Shown here piece after piece: positions 55,310 to 63,355 of a stretch of DNA of 64,000 nucleotides. Source of the DNA: DAIDKA01 sp035487155 (GTDB taxonomy: Bacteria; Pseudomonadota; Gammaproteobacteria; Steroidobacterales; Steroidobacteraceae); assembly GCA_035487155.1 (NCBI GenBank), contig DATHMK010000050.1, forward strand, positions 79,823-143,822, given 5' to 3'. Under the pieces are notes generated by a model, which saw nothing but the letters and a program-made list of their open reading frames with translations, searched no databases and was not told the DNA's origin. Position numbers and translations under genes: made by a program. Position 1 is the stretch's first letter. The number at the start of each line of letters is the position of its first letter.

Positions 55310-56332
55310 ATGTCGCTCACCCATCTCAAGTCCCTGCAGGCGCTGGAGCTTGCGTTACGACTGGGGTCGCTCCAAGCCGCGGGGAGCGCGCTGTGGATAA
55401 CGCCTGCGGCAGTTGGGCAGCGCATCAAGGCTCTGGAGGACTATCTCGGCATCGATCTGGTGGTACGCGGCCGATCGGGGCTGCGGCCCACTTCGGAACT
55501 ATCGGGCGCCCTTGAGCACCTGCGGACTGCATTTCAGGAGCTGGAGACCGTGTCCACGATCCTGAACCTGCAGCGCGGGGACGAGATCCACATTGCGGCC
55601 ACGTCGGACTTCGCCGACTTCTGGATCCGGCCGCGCATTGGCAGGTTCAGGACCGAGCACCCCCACGTTCTGTTCTGCATCAACGGCGAGGGAGATGCCC
55701 CGTTGCGCATCGGTCAGGCCGATTGCGAAATCAGCTTCGGGCCGCAGCGACCCAGCGCCCGCGACGACATACTGTTTCGAGACTTTGTGTTGCCGATCAG
55801 CTCCCCGGAAAACACCCGCCGTATTTCGAGCGTGGCGCTGCGGGATCGTCTCGAGGGATTCCCACTCTTGCATCTCGATTTCTACAAGGAGGATCCGAGC
55901 GCGCCCAACTGGGCCAGTTGGATCAAGACACAGCGGCTCAAGCGTACGGAACCCAACCGGGGAATTCGTTTCCAGCGCATCAAGCCGGCCCTGGAGGCGG
56001 TGCGCGCGAACGCCGGCCTGACAATCTGTGGGTTGGCACTGATTGCGCCGCATGTCGACGACGGCACGATCAGCCTGCCGTTCCCGGTGTCGACCGGACA
56101 ATGGACGGATCACGCCTTTCAGGCGCGCTTTCGTGCCGACGCTCTACTGCGGCCGCAAGTGAAGCGCTTTCGCGAATGGCTCGTGGCTCAGTCTGCCGGC
56201 ACCCGCGATTGGCTGTTACGGCAAGCTCAAGCCACCAAGGCGGCCGCAGCGGCGGCGAACACGAAGGCTGGACGGGTGCCCCGTCGGCAGCGTGGTCGAC
56301 AGCGCGTTGGCACGCCTGAAAAGGGGAATTGA
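55310..56332 (+). CDS. LysR-family transcriptional regulator
   Basis: 340 residues. Winged HTH at 1-65 (LKSLQALELALRLGSLQAAG; ALWITPAAVGQRIKALEDYL, in the family's usual place). Effector domain about 95-300 with two Rossmann lobes (IHIAATSDFADFWIRPRIGR; GLTICGLALIAPHVDDG, GcvA-like). The C-terminal 40 residues are a basic Ala/Lys/Arg extension not common in LysR proteins. It is divergent from DUF4242-mddA-diiron and probably controls it. Confidence 0.92.
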   Translation: MSLTHLKSLQALELALRLGSLQAAGSALWITPAAVGQRIKALEDYLGIDLVVRGRSGLRPTSELSGALEHLRTAFQELETVSTILNLQRGDEIHIAATSDFADFWIRPRIGRFRTEHPHVLFCINGEGDAPLRIGQADCEISFGPQRPSARDDILFRDFVLPISSPENTRRISSVALRDRLEGFPLLHLDFYKEDPSAPNWASWIKTQRLKRTEPNRGIRFQRIKPALEAVRANAGLTICGLALIAPHVDDGTISLPFPVSTGQWTDHAFQARFRADALLRPQVKRFREWLVAQSAGTRDWLLRQAQATKAAAAAANTKAGRVPRRQRGRQRVGTPEKGN

Positions 56333-56565
56333 TCCGGAGGCGGGACGGCACCGTCCGATGCAACGCAGCATCACTGACCAGTATCTAAATCAGTCAGTTG
56401 GCGAGCGCCGGTCCGCGGGTAGATTACCTGAGTTGATCCTAGGTGACGCTGATTTGGAAACCAAGCTGGAAACACCGCTGGCCGCCTTCAGTTCTTGCCC
56501 CGATACTATTGGTGACAGGTGGCGTAAGGTCGGAAATTCAATTGATCTTCGTGAGGAGAGATTGA

Positions 56566-57612
56566 ATGAAGTGGTCACGACTCGACAACCGTAAGTTCAC
56601 GAGAATTTTGCCATCACTGATCTGCAGTGTTTGGTTCGTCGCTGCTCCTCAGTTCGCAGCGGCGCAGTTCAAATCCTGGGTCATGGCCAAGCTCCCCGAC
56701 ACACCGGAGGGCCTCGGACTTGATTCGAAGGGGACCGTCTACGCAGCCCTCCTGCATATCGGCGAAGTCGTCGCGGTCAAGGAAGACGGCAGCTACGATC
56801 ACGTCGCCTGGGTGCCGTCGCGCGAGGAGAGCGGCAAGGGCGAGTTGATCGGACTCGACGTCGACAAGAATGACAACATCTACGTCGCCTATACCGCCCA
56901 CTCGAAATATGACCTCCGGCAGGATCTCGGCAATCCATTCCATCCGGCTTGTCGGGACGCCACCGTGACCCGCACTGGGGTCTACAAGATTGAGGCCAAG
57001 ACGAGAAAAGTGACGGCGCTCGCGACGAAGGCAGAAGGGTGGCCTTTCTGCTATCCGGATGATGTCGCCATCGATTCAAACGGCAACGTATATATGACGG
57101 ATCTTACCTATTCCGGGATCTGGAAGATCTCTCCTGATGGAAAGAAGGTGGCTCTGTGGTCGGCGCATCCTCTGCTGAATTGGTCGCCTAAGCCCTATTC
57201 TGGTCTCCCGCTGGGAGTCAACGATCTCGTCCTCGACAAACAGGAGAAGAACATCTACGCCGTCACCGACGGCGACCCCATGGTGCTAAGAATTCCCATC
57301 AACGACGACGGGACTGCCGGTGATCCCGTGGCGCTATCGTCTGGATTTTCCGCCTTCGACGGCATCGCGCTGGACGGCAAAGGCGATATCTACGTGTCCG
57401 AGATTTTGCTAAATCAGATCTGGGTTCTCTCGCGCGACGGCTCCCAGCGCTTCCTGATTGCGACCAAGCAGAATGCGCCGCTGGACAACAACACGAGTCT
57501 GATCCTGCGTGGAGATGTTTTGTGTACTGCCAACCTCGGCTTCGCCCATAGCCGCCCCGAAGACGCGGACCGGACGATCGTCTGCATGAAGGGCTTCCCG
57601 GTGCCAAAATAG
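56566..57612 (+). CDS. Secreted SMP-30/NHL-type beta-propeller protein
   Basis: 348 residues with GAGGAGAG RBS. Signal peptide about 1-33 (cut near AAAQF). Six-bladed propeller pattern: GLGLDSKGTVYAALLHIGEV, LIGLDVDKNDNIYVAYTA, CYPDDVAIDSNGNVYMTDL, VNDLVLDKQEKNIYAVTDG, FDGIALDGKGDIYVSEI. Related to SMP-30/gluconolactonases and Vgb-like proteins. The Cys pair (HPACRDA, PFCYPDD) may form a disulfide. Its codon choice is less GC-rich than its neighbours, and it lies near a tRNA, so recent acquisition is possible. Confidence 0.8.
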   Translation: MKWSRLDNRKFTRILPSLICSVWFVAAPQFAAAQFKSWVMAKLPDTPEGLGLDSKGTVYAALLHIGEVVAVKEDGSYDHVAWVPSREESGKGELIGLDVDKNDNIYVAYTAHSKYDLRQDLGNPFHPACRDATVTRTGVYKIEAKTRKVTALATKAEGWPFCYPDDVAIDSNGNVYMTDLTYSGIWKISPDGKKVALWSAHPLLNWSPKPYSGLPLGVNDLVLDKQEKNIYAVTDGDPMVLRIPINDDGTAGDPVALSSGFSAFDGIALDGKGDIYVSEILLNQIWVLSRDGSQRFLIATKQNAPLDNNTSLILRGDVLCTANLGFAHSRPEDADRTIVCMKGFPVPK

Positions 57613-57914
57613 TTGCGGCGCGACGTCCCCCCGATTTTGAGTAGCACGCGGCTTAGGTTGCAAATCCGGGTGAGGTTGGTCGGTTTTTCAGCTCAGCACG
57701 GCGGCTGCGACCAATTTGCTGTGTCGTACCAGCCAGTGCCCACCACTCAAACCATAGTTTCAGCCGCGAATTCTTTCTTTGCTCACGGGCACAAGAATTG
57801 ATTCGACGCTCGAACTCCATGTTTCTGCACCAATTCCAGCGCAAATTTCAGGGTCGCGGACATCAAGACGTTTCAATCTGAGTGGTTACGTAACCACTGG
57901 AATTTTCAAGGTAT
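57613..57914. other. Non-coding stretch beside tRNA-Phe
   Basis: 302 bases without a credible gene on either strand, less GC-rich than average. It contains an 18-bp perfect palindrome, AGTGGTTAC joined to GTAACCACT (57881-57898), just beyond the 3' end of the tRNA gene. I saw no integrase, and no repeat of the tRNA 3' end elsewhere in the window. Confidence 0.6.
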
Positions 57915-57990
<76 letters not shown>

Positions 57991-58009
57991 GCCCTTGGGA
58001 AGGGCGCGT

Positions 58010-58039
58010 ATTAAACCGGCCCGGCGGGCGGCCCGTCAA
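58010..58039 (-). promoter_or_regulatory. tRNA-Phe promoter
   Basis: On the minus strand TTGACG (58039-58034) and TTTAAT (58015-58010) are separated by 18 bases; the -10 has 5 of 6 matches. A GC-rich discriminator follows (ACGCGCCC), as in stringently controlled stable-RNA promoters. The tRNA starts about 20 bases downstream; a small hairpin GCCCTT/AAGGGC (57991-58005) lies in the leader. Confidence 0.7.
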
Positions 58040-58084
58040 GCGGCAAACTGGCGTAAGTCATTGATTTTTGCTGAGGGGCGGCGG

Positions 58085-58360
58085 TCAGCCGGGTTCAGGG
58101 GGCTTGTAGCCCTCGGGTTTGGTGGATCCCTCGCCGAAGAAGAACTTCTCCATCTCCCCTTCCAGGAACTTGCGCGCCTTCGGGTCCACCGGGGTCAGCC
58201 GGTACTCATTCATCAGCATGGTCTGATGTCCCAGCCACTTCGCCCAGGCCTCCTTGGAAACGTTCTCAAAAAGACGCTGTCCCAGCGGCCCGGGATAGGG
58301 TTGGCGATCGAGGCCGGGGGCCTCGCGCTTCAGATACACGCACTGGACCATTCGGGACAT
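58085..58360 (-). CDS. yggX: Probable Fe(2+)-trafficking protein YggX
   Basis: 91 residues. Conserved features: Cys7 in QCVYLKREAPGLD, PYPGPLGQRLFENVSKEAW, the tract WLGHQTMLMNEYRL and the C-terminal EKFFFG. YggX protects Fe-S enzymes such as MutY against oxidative damage. It starts directly after the mutY stop, the same gene pair as in E. coli, so it is likely cotranscribed with mutY. Confidence 0.97.
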   Translation of the reverse strand: MSRMVQCVYLKREAPGLDRQPYPGPLGQRLFENVSKEAWAKWLGHQTMLMNEYRLTPVDPKARKFLEGEMEKFFFGEGSTKPEGYKPPEPG

Positions 58361-59410
58361 TCAGATTTCCTTCGCTAGACGTTCCAGCAGGGTCTTCATC
58401 GGGGCCGGCAAGCCGATGCTGGCGGGGTGCCGCGCGTCATACCAAAGGCTGTCGGGCGCATCCCTGACACCCGAAGGTCCTGGGCAGCGTACCAGCCAGG
58501 GGGTGATGGTGAGATCGAAATGCGTAAAAGCATGTTCGATCGCGGGCAGTTCGACCGCTTCGCCGCGCAGGCTTTGCCGCGCGAAGCCGCGCGCCTCGAC
58601 CGCGCTGTCGAAGGCGGGCGCGGCCCACAGGCCGCCCCAGATTCCGGCCGGGGGTCGCTGGCGCAGGAACACGCTGCCATCGGGACGCAGGGCAAGAACC
58701 ATATGCGTGTGGCGGGCGGGCCGGGCCGTGCGTTTGGATCTGGGACTGGGCAGCTCATGCTGGCGGCCGGTGGCCCGGGCGACGCAGCCCTCCGACACCG
58801 GACAATGCATGCACAGGGGATTTCGGCGCGTGCACAGGGTCGCGCCCATGTCCATGATGGCCTGGGTGTAGGCGGCGACTTCCTGGTCGGGGGTGCACGC
58901 CTCGGCCCGGCTCCACAGCAGTTGAGTGGTGGCCCGATCCGTCGGACCCCCCTCGATGCCGAAACAGCGGCTGAGCACGCGACGCACATTCCCATCCATG
59001 ATGGGATGTCGCTGGCCCTGGCTTAAGGCCAGGATAGCGCCCGCGGTGGAACGTCCTATCCCGGGCAGGCTTGCGACGTCCTCAAAGCGGGTTGGGAACT
59101 CCCCGGCGAACTCATCGCGGATGCGGATGGCGGCCCGGTGGAGGTTGCGGCCGCGCGCGTAGTAGCCCAGTCCCGTCCACAGGTGCAGCACCTCATCGCG
59201 GGAAGCCGACGCCAGGGTCACCGGGTCGGGAAAGCGCGCCATGAAGCGCTGGAAGTAGCCGATGACGGTCGCGACCTGGGTCTGCTGCAGCATGATTTCC
59301 GAGACCCAGACCCGGTAGGGGGTGCGGTTCTTTTGCCATGGCAGGTCATGGCGGCCATGGCTGGCCTGCCAGGTCACCAGGGCTTGGGAGAATGCACTAT
59401 TTGAGTTCAT
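58361..59410 (-). CDS. mutY: A/G-specific adenine DNA glycosylase MutY
   Basis: 349 residues from the ATG at 59410 (an in-frame start at 59464 adds non-family residues). HhH-GPD domain: SEIMLQQTQVATVI (with the catalytic Glu), LPGIGRSTAGAILAL (helix-hairpin-helix), IMDGNVRRVLSR (catalytic Asp). The [4Fe-4S] ligands are in CTRRNPLCMHCPVSEGC (C-x6-C-x2-C-x5-C). The C-terminal NUDIX-like domain (RPARHTHMVLALRPDGSV; EHAFTHFDLTI) recognises 8-oxoG. It removes A mispaired with oxidised G. Operon with yggX. Confidence 0.97.
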   Translation of the reverse strand: MNSNSAFSQALVTWQASHGRHDLPWQKNRTPYRVWVSEIMLQQTQVATVIGYFQRFMARFPDPVTLASASRDEVLHLWTGLGYYARGRNLHRAAIRIRDEFAGEFPTRFEDVASLPGIGRSTAGAILALSQGQRHPIMDGNVRRVLSRCFGIEGGPTDRATTQLLWSRAEACTPDQEVAAYTQAIMDMGATLCTRRNPLCMHCPVSEGCVARATGRQHELPSPRSKRTARPARHTHMVLALRPDGSVFLRQRPPAGIWGGLWAAPAFDSAVEARGFARQSLRGEAVELPAIEHAFTHFDLTITPWLVRCPGPSGVRDAPDSLWYDARHPASIGLPAPMKTLLERLAKEI

Positions 59411-59481
59411 GACCAGGTCGCTGCGCCCTATCTTAAGGCAGTCCGGCGCACAGTAAGGGCGCATACGCTATCGTAGCGGCT

Positions 59482-60903
59482 GTGATGATGCCGTACGATG
59501 AAATGCTGGATGCGAATCAGGCGCCGCGTCCGCACTGCCGGCCCTATCAGGCGTGGCTGGCCGGACAGAGCGCGGACGTCCTGGCGGCCAAGCGCGCCGA
59601 GGCGGATGCGATCTTTCATCGCGTCGGCATCACTTTCGCCGTCTACGGTGAAGGCGGTGACACCGAACGGCTCATCCCCTTCGACATCATTCCGCGGATC
59701 ATTCCTCAGGATGAATGGCGCACGCTGGAGGCGGGACTCAAGCAGCGCGTGCGCACGCTCAATGCCTTCATCCACGACATCTACCACGAGCAGAACATCC
59801 TCAAGGCCGGGGTGGTCCCCACCGAGCACATTCTGTGCAATGCCCAGTACCGCCCGGAGATGCAGGGCATCGATGTGCCGGGTGGCATCTATGCGCATAT
59901 CGCCGGCGTCGATGTGGTGCGTTCCCATGATGGCGCCTACCGCGTGCTCGAGGACAATCTGCGCGTGCCCTCGGGCGTGTCCTACATGATCGAGAACCGC
60001 CGCATGATGATGCGGCTGTTCCCTGAGCTGTTCGCACAGCAGTCCATTGAACCGGTGGGTCACTACCCGGATGTTCTGCTGGAGAACCTGCGCAGTGTCG
60101 CGCAAAGCGCGGTGTCCGATCCCACGGTGGTGGTGCTGACGCCGGGGGCCTTCAACAGCGCCTATTTCGAACATGCCTTCCTCGCCCAGCAGATGGGCGT
60201 GGAGCTGGTGGAGGGACTGGACCTTTTCGTTCGCGATGAGATGCTGTTCATGCGCACCACGCGCGGCCCGCAGCGTGTGGATGTCATCTACCGCCGCGTG
60301 GATGATGATTTTCTGGATCCCCTGGCGTTTCGCGAAGATTCTATGCTGGGCGTGCCTGGGCTGCTGACGGTCTATCGGGCCGGCAACATCACCATCTGCA
60401 ACGCCATCGGCACCGGCATTGCCGATGACAAGTCCATCTATCCCTACGTGCCGGACATGGTGAAGTTCTACCTGGGTGAGGAGGCCATCATCCAGAACGT
60501 CGAGACCTTCGTGCTGCGTAACCCGGTCCACCTGGACTATGTGCTGGCGAACCTGCCACAGCTGGTGGTCAAGGAAGTGCATGGCGCCGGCGGCTACGGC
60601 ATGCTCATCGGACCTGCCGCCACCAAGGCCGAGATCGAGGACTTCCGGGCGCGCATCAAGGCCCATCCGGAGCGCTACATTGCGCAACCGACGCTGGCGC
60701 TTTCCACCTCGCCGACCTTCGGCGCGAGCGGCATCGGGCCGCGACACATCGACCTGCGGCCCTTCGTTCTGTCCGGCAAGGACATCACCATCGTTCCGGG
60801 GGGCTTGACGCGCGTGGCGCTGCGCGAGGGTTCGCTGATCGTCAACTCCTCACAGGGCGGCGGCACCAAGGACACCTGGGTGCTGGCGGGCTTGGGTCTG
60901 TAG
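59482..60903 (+). CDS. Circularly permuted ATP-grasp protein
   Basis: 473 residues; start GTG 59482 or the ATGs at 59485 or 59488. Matches the COG2308 circularly permuted ATP-grasp family by IIPQDEWRTLEAGLKQRVRT, NAFIHDIYHEQNIL, YRVLEDNLRVPSGVSYMIEN, and the ATP-binding KEVHGAGGYGMLIG. Such ATP-grasps form amide-like bonds and are thought to build a peptide or amino-acid tag. First gene of a four-gene unit with alpha-E, transglutaminase-like and Anbu genes, with 0-4-base spacing. Confidence 0.95.
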   Translation: MMMPYDEMLDANQAPRPHCRPYQAWLAGQSADVLAAKRAEADAIFHRVGITFAVYGEGGDTERLIPFDIIPRIIPQDEWRTLEAGLKQRVRTLNAFIHDIYHEQNILKAGVVPTEHILCNAQYRPEMQGIDVPGGIYAHIAGVDVVRSHDGAYRVLEDNLRVPSGVSYMIENRRMMMRLFPELFAQQSIEPVGHYPDVLLENLRSVAQSAVSDPTVVVLTPGAFNSAYFEHAFLAQQMGVELVEGLDLFVRDEMLFMRTTRGPQRVDVIYRRVDDDFLDPLAFREDSMLGVPGLLTVYRAGNITICNAIGTGIADDKSIYPYVPDMVKFYLGEEAIIQNVETFVLRNPVHLDYVLANLPQLVVKEVHGAGGYGMLIGPAATKAEIEDFRARIKAHPERYIAQPTLALSTSPTFGASGIGPRHIDLRPFVLSGKDITIVPGGLTRVALREGSLIVNSSQGGGTKDTWVLAGLGL

Positions 60904-61845
60904 ATGCTCAGCCGCACCGCCGATCACCTGTACTGGATGTCGCGCTACCAGGAGCGCGCCGAAAGCACGGCGCGCATGCTCGATGCCCATGCGCGCCTGA
61001 GCCTTCTGCCACGGCCGCCCGAGGCGGTGCTTCAGGGCTGGTCCGCGACGCTGGTGTCGCTGGGCATGGATGAGGCCTACCAGGACCGTCATGAGGTGGT
61101 GACGGCGCGCTCGGCCTTTGATTTCCTGGCCTTTGATACGGGCAATCCCGGCAGCATCGTCTCCTGCATACGCGCGGCACGTGACAATGCCCGCGCCGTT
61201 CGCGGCACCATCACCTCGGACCTTTGGGAGACGGTGAACGCCACATACCTTGAGTCCCGTTCCTTCAGCGGTGCGGGCCCCGAGGCGGCACGACACGAGT
61301 TCCTGGAATGGGTGAAGTACCGTTCGCATCTGGCGCGCGGGGTCACCATCGGCACCATGCAGCGCGATGAGGCGCTGTGCTTCACCCGCATCGGCACGGC
61401 GCTGGAACGGGCGGACAACACCACCCGCATGCTCGAGGCGCGTTGGCGCGACCCTGGTGGCCAGGGCGAACGTCTGAACGAGGAGGCCAGCGAGTGGGGC
61501 GTGCTGCTGCGTGCCATGTCGGCCTTCGAGGCCTACCGGCGCATCTGTCGCACGCAGGTGACTCCCAAGCAGGTCACCGAATTGCTGTTGATGCGGGATG
61601 ATGTGCCGCAGGCCGTGCACCGCTGTCTTGCAGAACTGGAACAGGAACTGAAGACCGTCGCCAACAACCGCTCCGGTGAGACGCTGCGTCGCGCCGGTGA
61701 ACTGCACTCGCAGTTTCACTACGGTCAGTTTGATGAACTGGCCGCCGATGGCATCACCCCGTTCCTGGATCGCTTCCAGCAGCGGCTGCGGGACCTTGGA
61801 CAGCGCATCGCCGAGGACTTCCTGGTCCCCTTGGGGGCCGAATGA
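60904..61845 (+). CDS. Alpha-E domain protein
   Basis: 313 residues, beginning directly after the ATP-grasp stop. All-helical alpha-E/DUF403 family: MLSRTADHLYWMSRYQERAE at the start, TRIGTALERADNTTRMLEAR in the middle, with an E-rich helix core. Function unknown, but always found with the permuted ATP-grasp in this conserved neighbourhood. Overlaps the next gene (ATGA). Confidence 0.95.
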   Translation: MLSRTADHLYWMSRYQERAESTARMLDAHARLSLLPRPPEAVLQGWSATLVSLGMDEAYQDRHEVVTARSAFDFLAFDTGNPGSIVSCIRAARDNARAVRGTITSDLWETVNATYLESRSFSGAGPEAARHEFLEWVKYRSHLARGVTIGTMQRDEALCFTRIGTALERADNTTRMLEARWRDPGGQGERLNEEASEWGVLLRAMSAFEAYRRICRTQVTPKQVTELLLMRDDVPQAVHRCLAELEQELKTVANNRSGETLRRAGELHSQFHYGQFDELAADGITPFLDRFQQRLRDLGQRIAEDFLVPLGAE

Positions 61846-62570
61846 CGCGCCTTCGCATCCAGCACAACTGGGAATACCGCTATCCGCATCCCTTGAAGTA
61901 CAGCGCGCAGGCGCTGCGGCTGACCCCGCGCCGGGACAATTCCCAGCACGCGCTCAGCTGGACCCTGCATGCGCCTGGGCGGCGGACCGAAAGGCTCGAT
62001 GCGCACGGCAATATCACTCACCTGCTCACCCTCGAGGAGCCGCATCGGTTCATCGAGGTGGTGGTCACCGGCCTGGTGGACATCGGCTGGACCGAACAGG
62101 CGCTGCCGCATGAGGGGCCGCTGTCGCCCCTGGCGTACCTGGCCAGTACCGCACTGACCCGGCCGACCCCGGAATTGACGGAACTGGGGCGGGCCCACCG
62201 GCCCCAGAATGGTGCGAACTGGGAGTGGATCACCCAACTGGGCCGCGAGGTGCGCGAGCGACACCCGGCGCAAGCCCCGGCCGTGGACATCTCCCATGCC
62301 TACCTTGCCTGTTGCCGCGCCGCGGGGGTGCCGGCACGCTTTGTCAGCGGCTATCGCCAGATCGACGATGAGCGCTCTGACCGCAGTGCCTGGGTGGATA
62401 TTTGGAGTACGTCTCAGGATGGATGGGTCGCACTGGACGTGGACCGCCTGGAACCGGCACGATCGCGCCATTGCCGGCTCGCCGTAGGACGCGATTACCT
62501 GGACGCGGCGCCCGTACGCATCGCGCGCCAGGGAGAGTCGGTGGAAACCTTGAGGATCCGCGACCAATGA
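61842..62570 (+). CDS. Transglutaminase-like protein lacking its catalytic Cys and His
   Basis: 242 residues, shorter than usual (about 280-320). N-terminal bacterial transglutaminase domain (LRIQHNWEYRYPHPLKYSAQ; LRLTPRRDN), then the core. The block normally GxCxDFAH reads APAVDISH (Cys replaced by Ala), HAW reads SAWVDIW (His replaced by Ser), and only the Asp in WVALDVDR remains; RFVSGYRQ and LAVGRDYLDAAPVRI are kept. It is probably a binding rather than a cleaving or ligating protein. Coupled to the alpha-E and Anbu genes (ATGA on both sides). Confidence 0.88.
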   Translation: MTRLRIQHNWEYRYPHPLKYSAQALRLTPRRDNSQHALSWTLHAPGRRTERLDAHGNITHLLTLEEPHRFIEVVVTGLVDIGWTEQALPHEGPLSPLAYLASTALTRPTPELTELGRAHRPQNGANWEWITQLGREVRERHPAQAPAVDISHAYLACCRAAGVPARFVSGYRQIDDERSDRSAWVDIWSTSQDGWVALDVDRLEPARSRHCRLAVGRDYLDAAPVRIARQGESVETLRIRDQ

Positions 62571-63352
62571 CATACTGCGTCGGCATGCTGCTCGACACCG
62601 GCCTGGTCTTCCTGGCTGACTCCCGCACCAGCGCGGGCGTCGATCAGATCAACAGCTTCCGCAAGACCACTGTGTTCCAACGACCCGGTGACCGGGTCAT
62701 GGTGCTGCAGGTGGCCGGCAACCTCGCCATCACCCAGGCGGTGGTGACGCTGCTGCGCGAACACGAGAACAGCACCACCAAGCCCAGCCTGGATCTTCAG
62801 TCCTGCGCCAACATGTTCGAGGCGGCGCGCTGCGTGGGCGAGGCGCTGCGTGAGGTTCATCGGCGCGATGCCGCCTCGCTCGCCGAGTTCGGCGTCGAGT
62901 TCAACGCCAGCATGATCCTCGGCGGCCAGGTTCGCGGCGAGGTGCCGCGCCTGTTCAGCATCTACTCGGCGGGCAATTTCATCGAGGCGCTGCCCGAGAC
63001 CACCTATTTTCAGATCGGCGAATCCAAGTACGGCAAGCCCATCATCGATCGGGTGATCCGCCGCAGCAGCAGTTTGAACGAGGCCACCAAGTGCGCTCTG
63101 GTGTCGATGGACTCGACCATCCAGTCGAACCTCTCGGTGGGTCTGCCGCTGGACCTGGTCATCGTGCGCCGCGACCAGTTCTGCGTCGCGCGCCACATGA
63201 GCATCGATGCGGACAACATGTACTTCAGCGGGATCCGCTCGCGCTGGAGCGCGGCGCTGCGCGAGGCTTTCGTGGAGCTGCCGGATCCGGACTGGCTGTC
63301 GGATCGGACGCTCGAGCGGCCGACGAGCGCCAGCGTCACCAAGATCCAGTAG
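62567..63352 (+). CDS. Anbu proteasome-type peptidase
   Basis: 261 residues; the ATG overlaps the transglutaminase-like stop (ATGA). After Met removal the N terminus is Thr (TYCVGMLLDTGLVFLADSRT), the expected N-terminal nucleophile of this HslV/20S-like family; GVDQINSFRKTTVF and GESKYGKPIIDRVI are Anbu signatures. Anbu assembles as a spiral or ring-like peptidase. It is the final gene of the ATP-grasp/alpha-E/transglutaminase-like/Anbu unit and probably processes its product. Confidence 0.95.
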   Translation: MTYCVGMLLDTGLVFLADSRTSAGVDQINSFRKTTVFQRPGDRVMVLQVAGNLAITQAVVTLLREHENSTTKPSLDLQSCANMFEAARCVGEALREVHRRDAASLAEFGVEFNASMILGGQVRGEVPRLFSIYSAGNFIEALPETTYFQIGESKYGKPIIDRVIRRSSSLNEATKCALVSMDSTIQSNLSVGLPLDLVIVRRDQFCVARHMSIDADNMYFSGIRSRWSAALREAFVELPDPDWLSDRTLERPTSASVTKIQ

Positions 63353-63355
63353 CGC

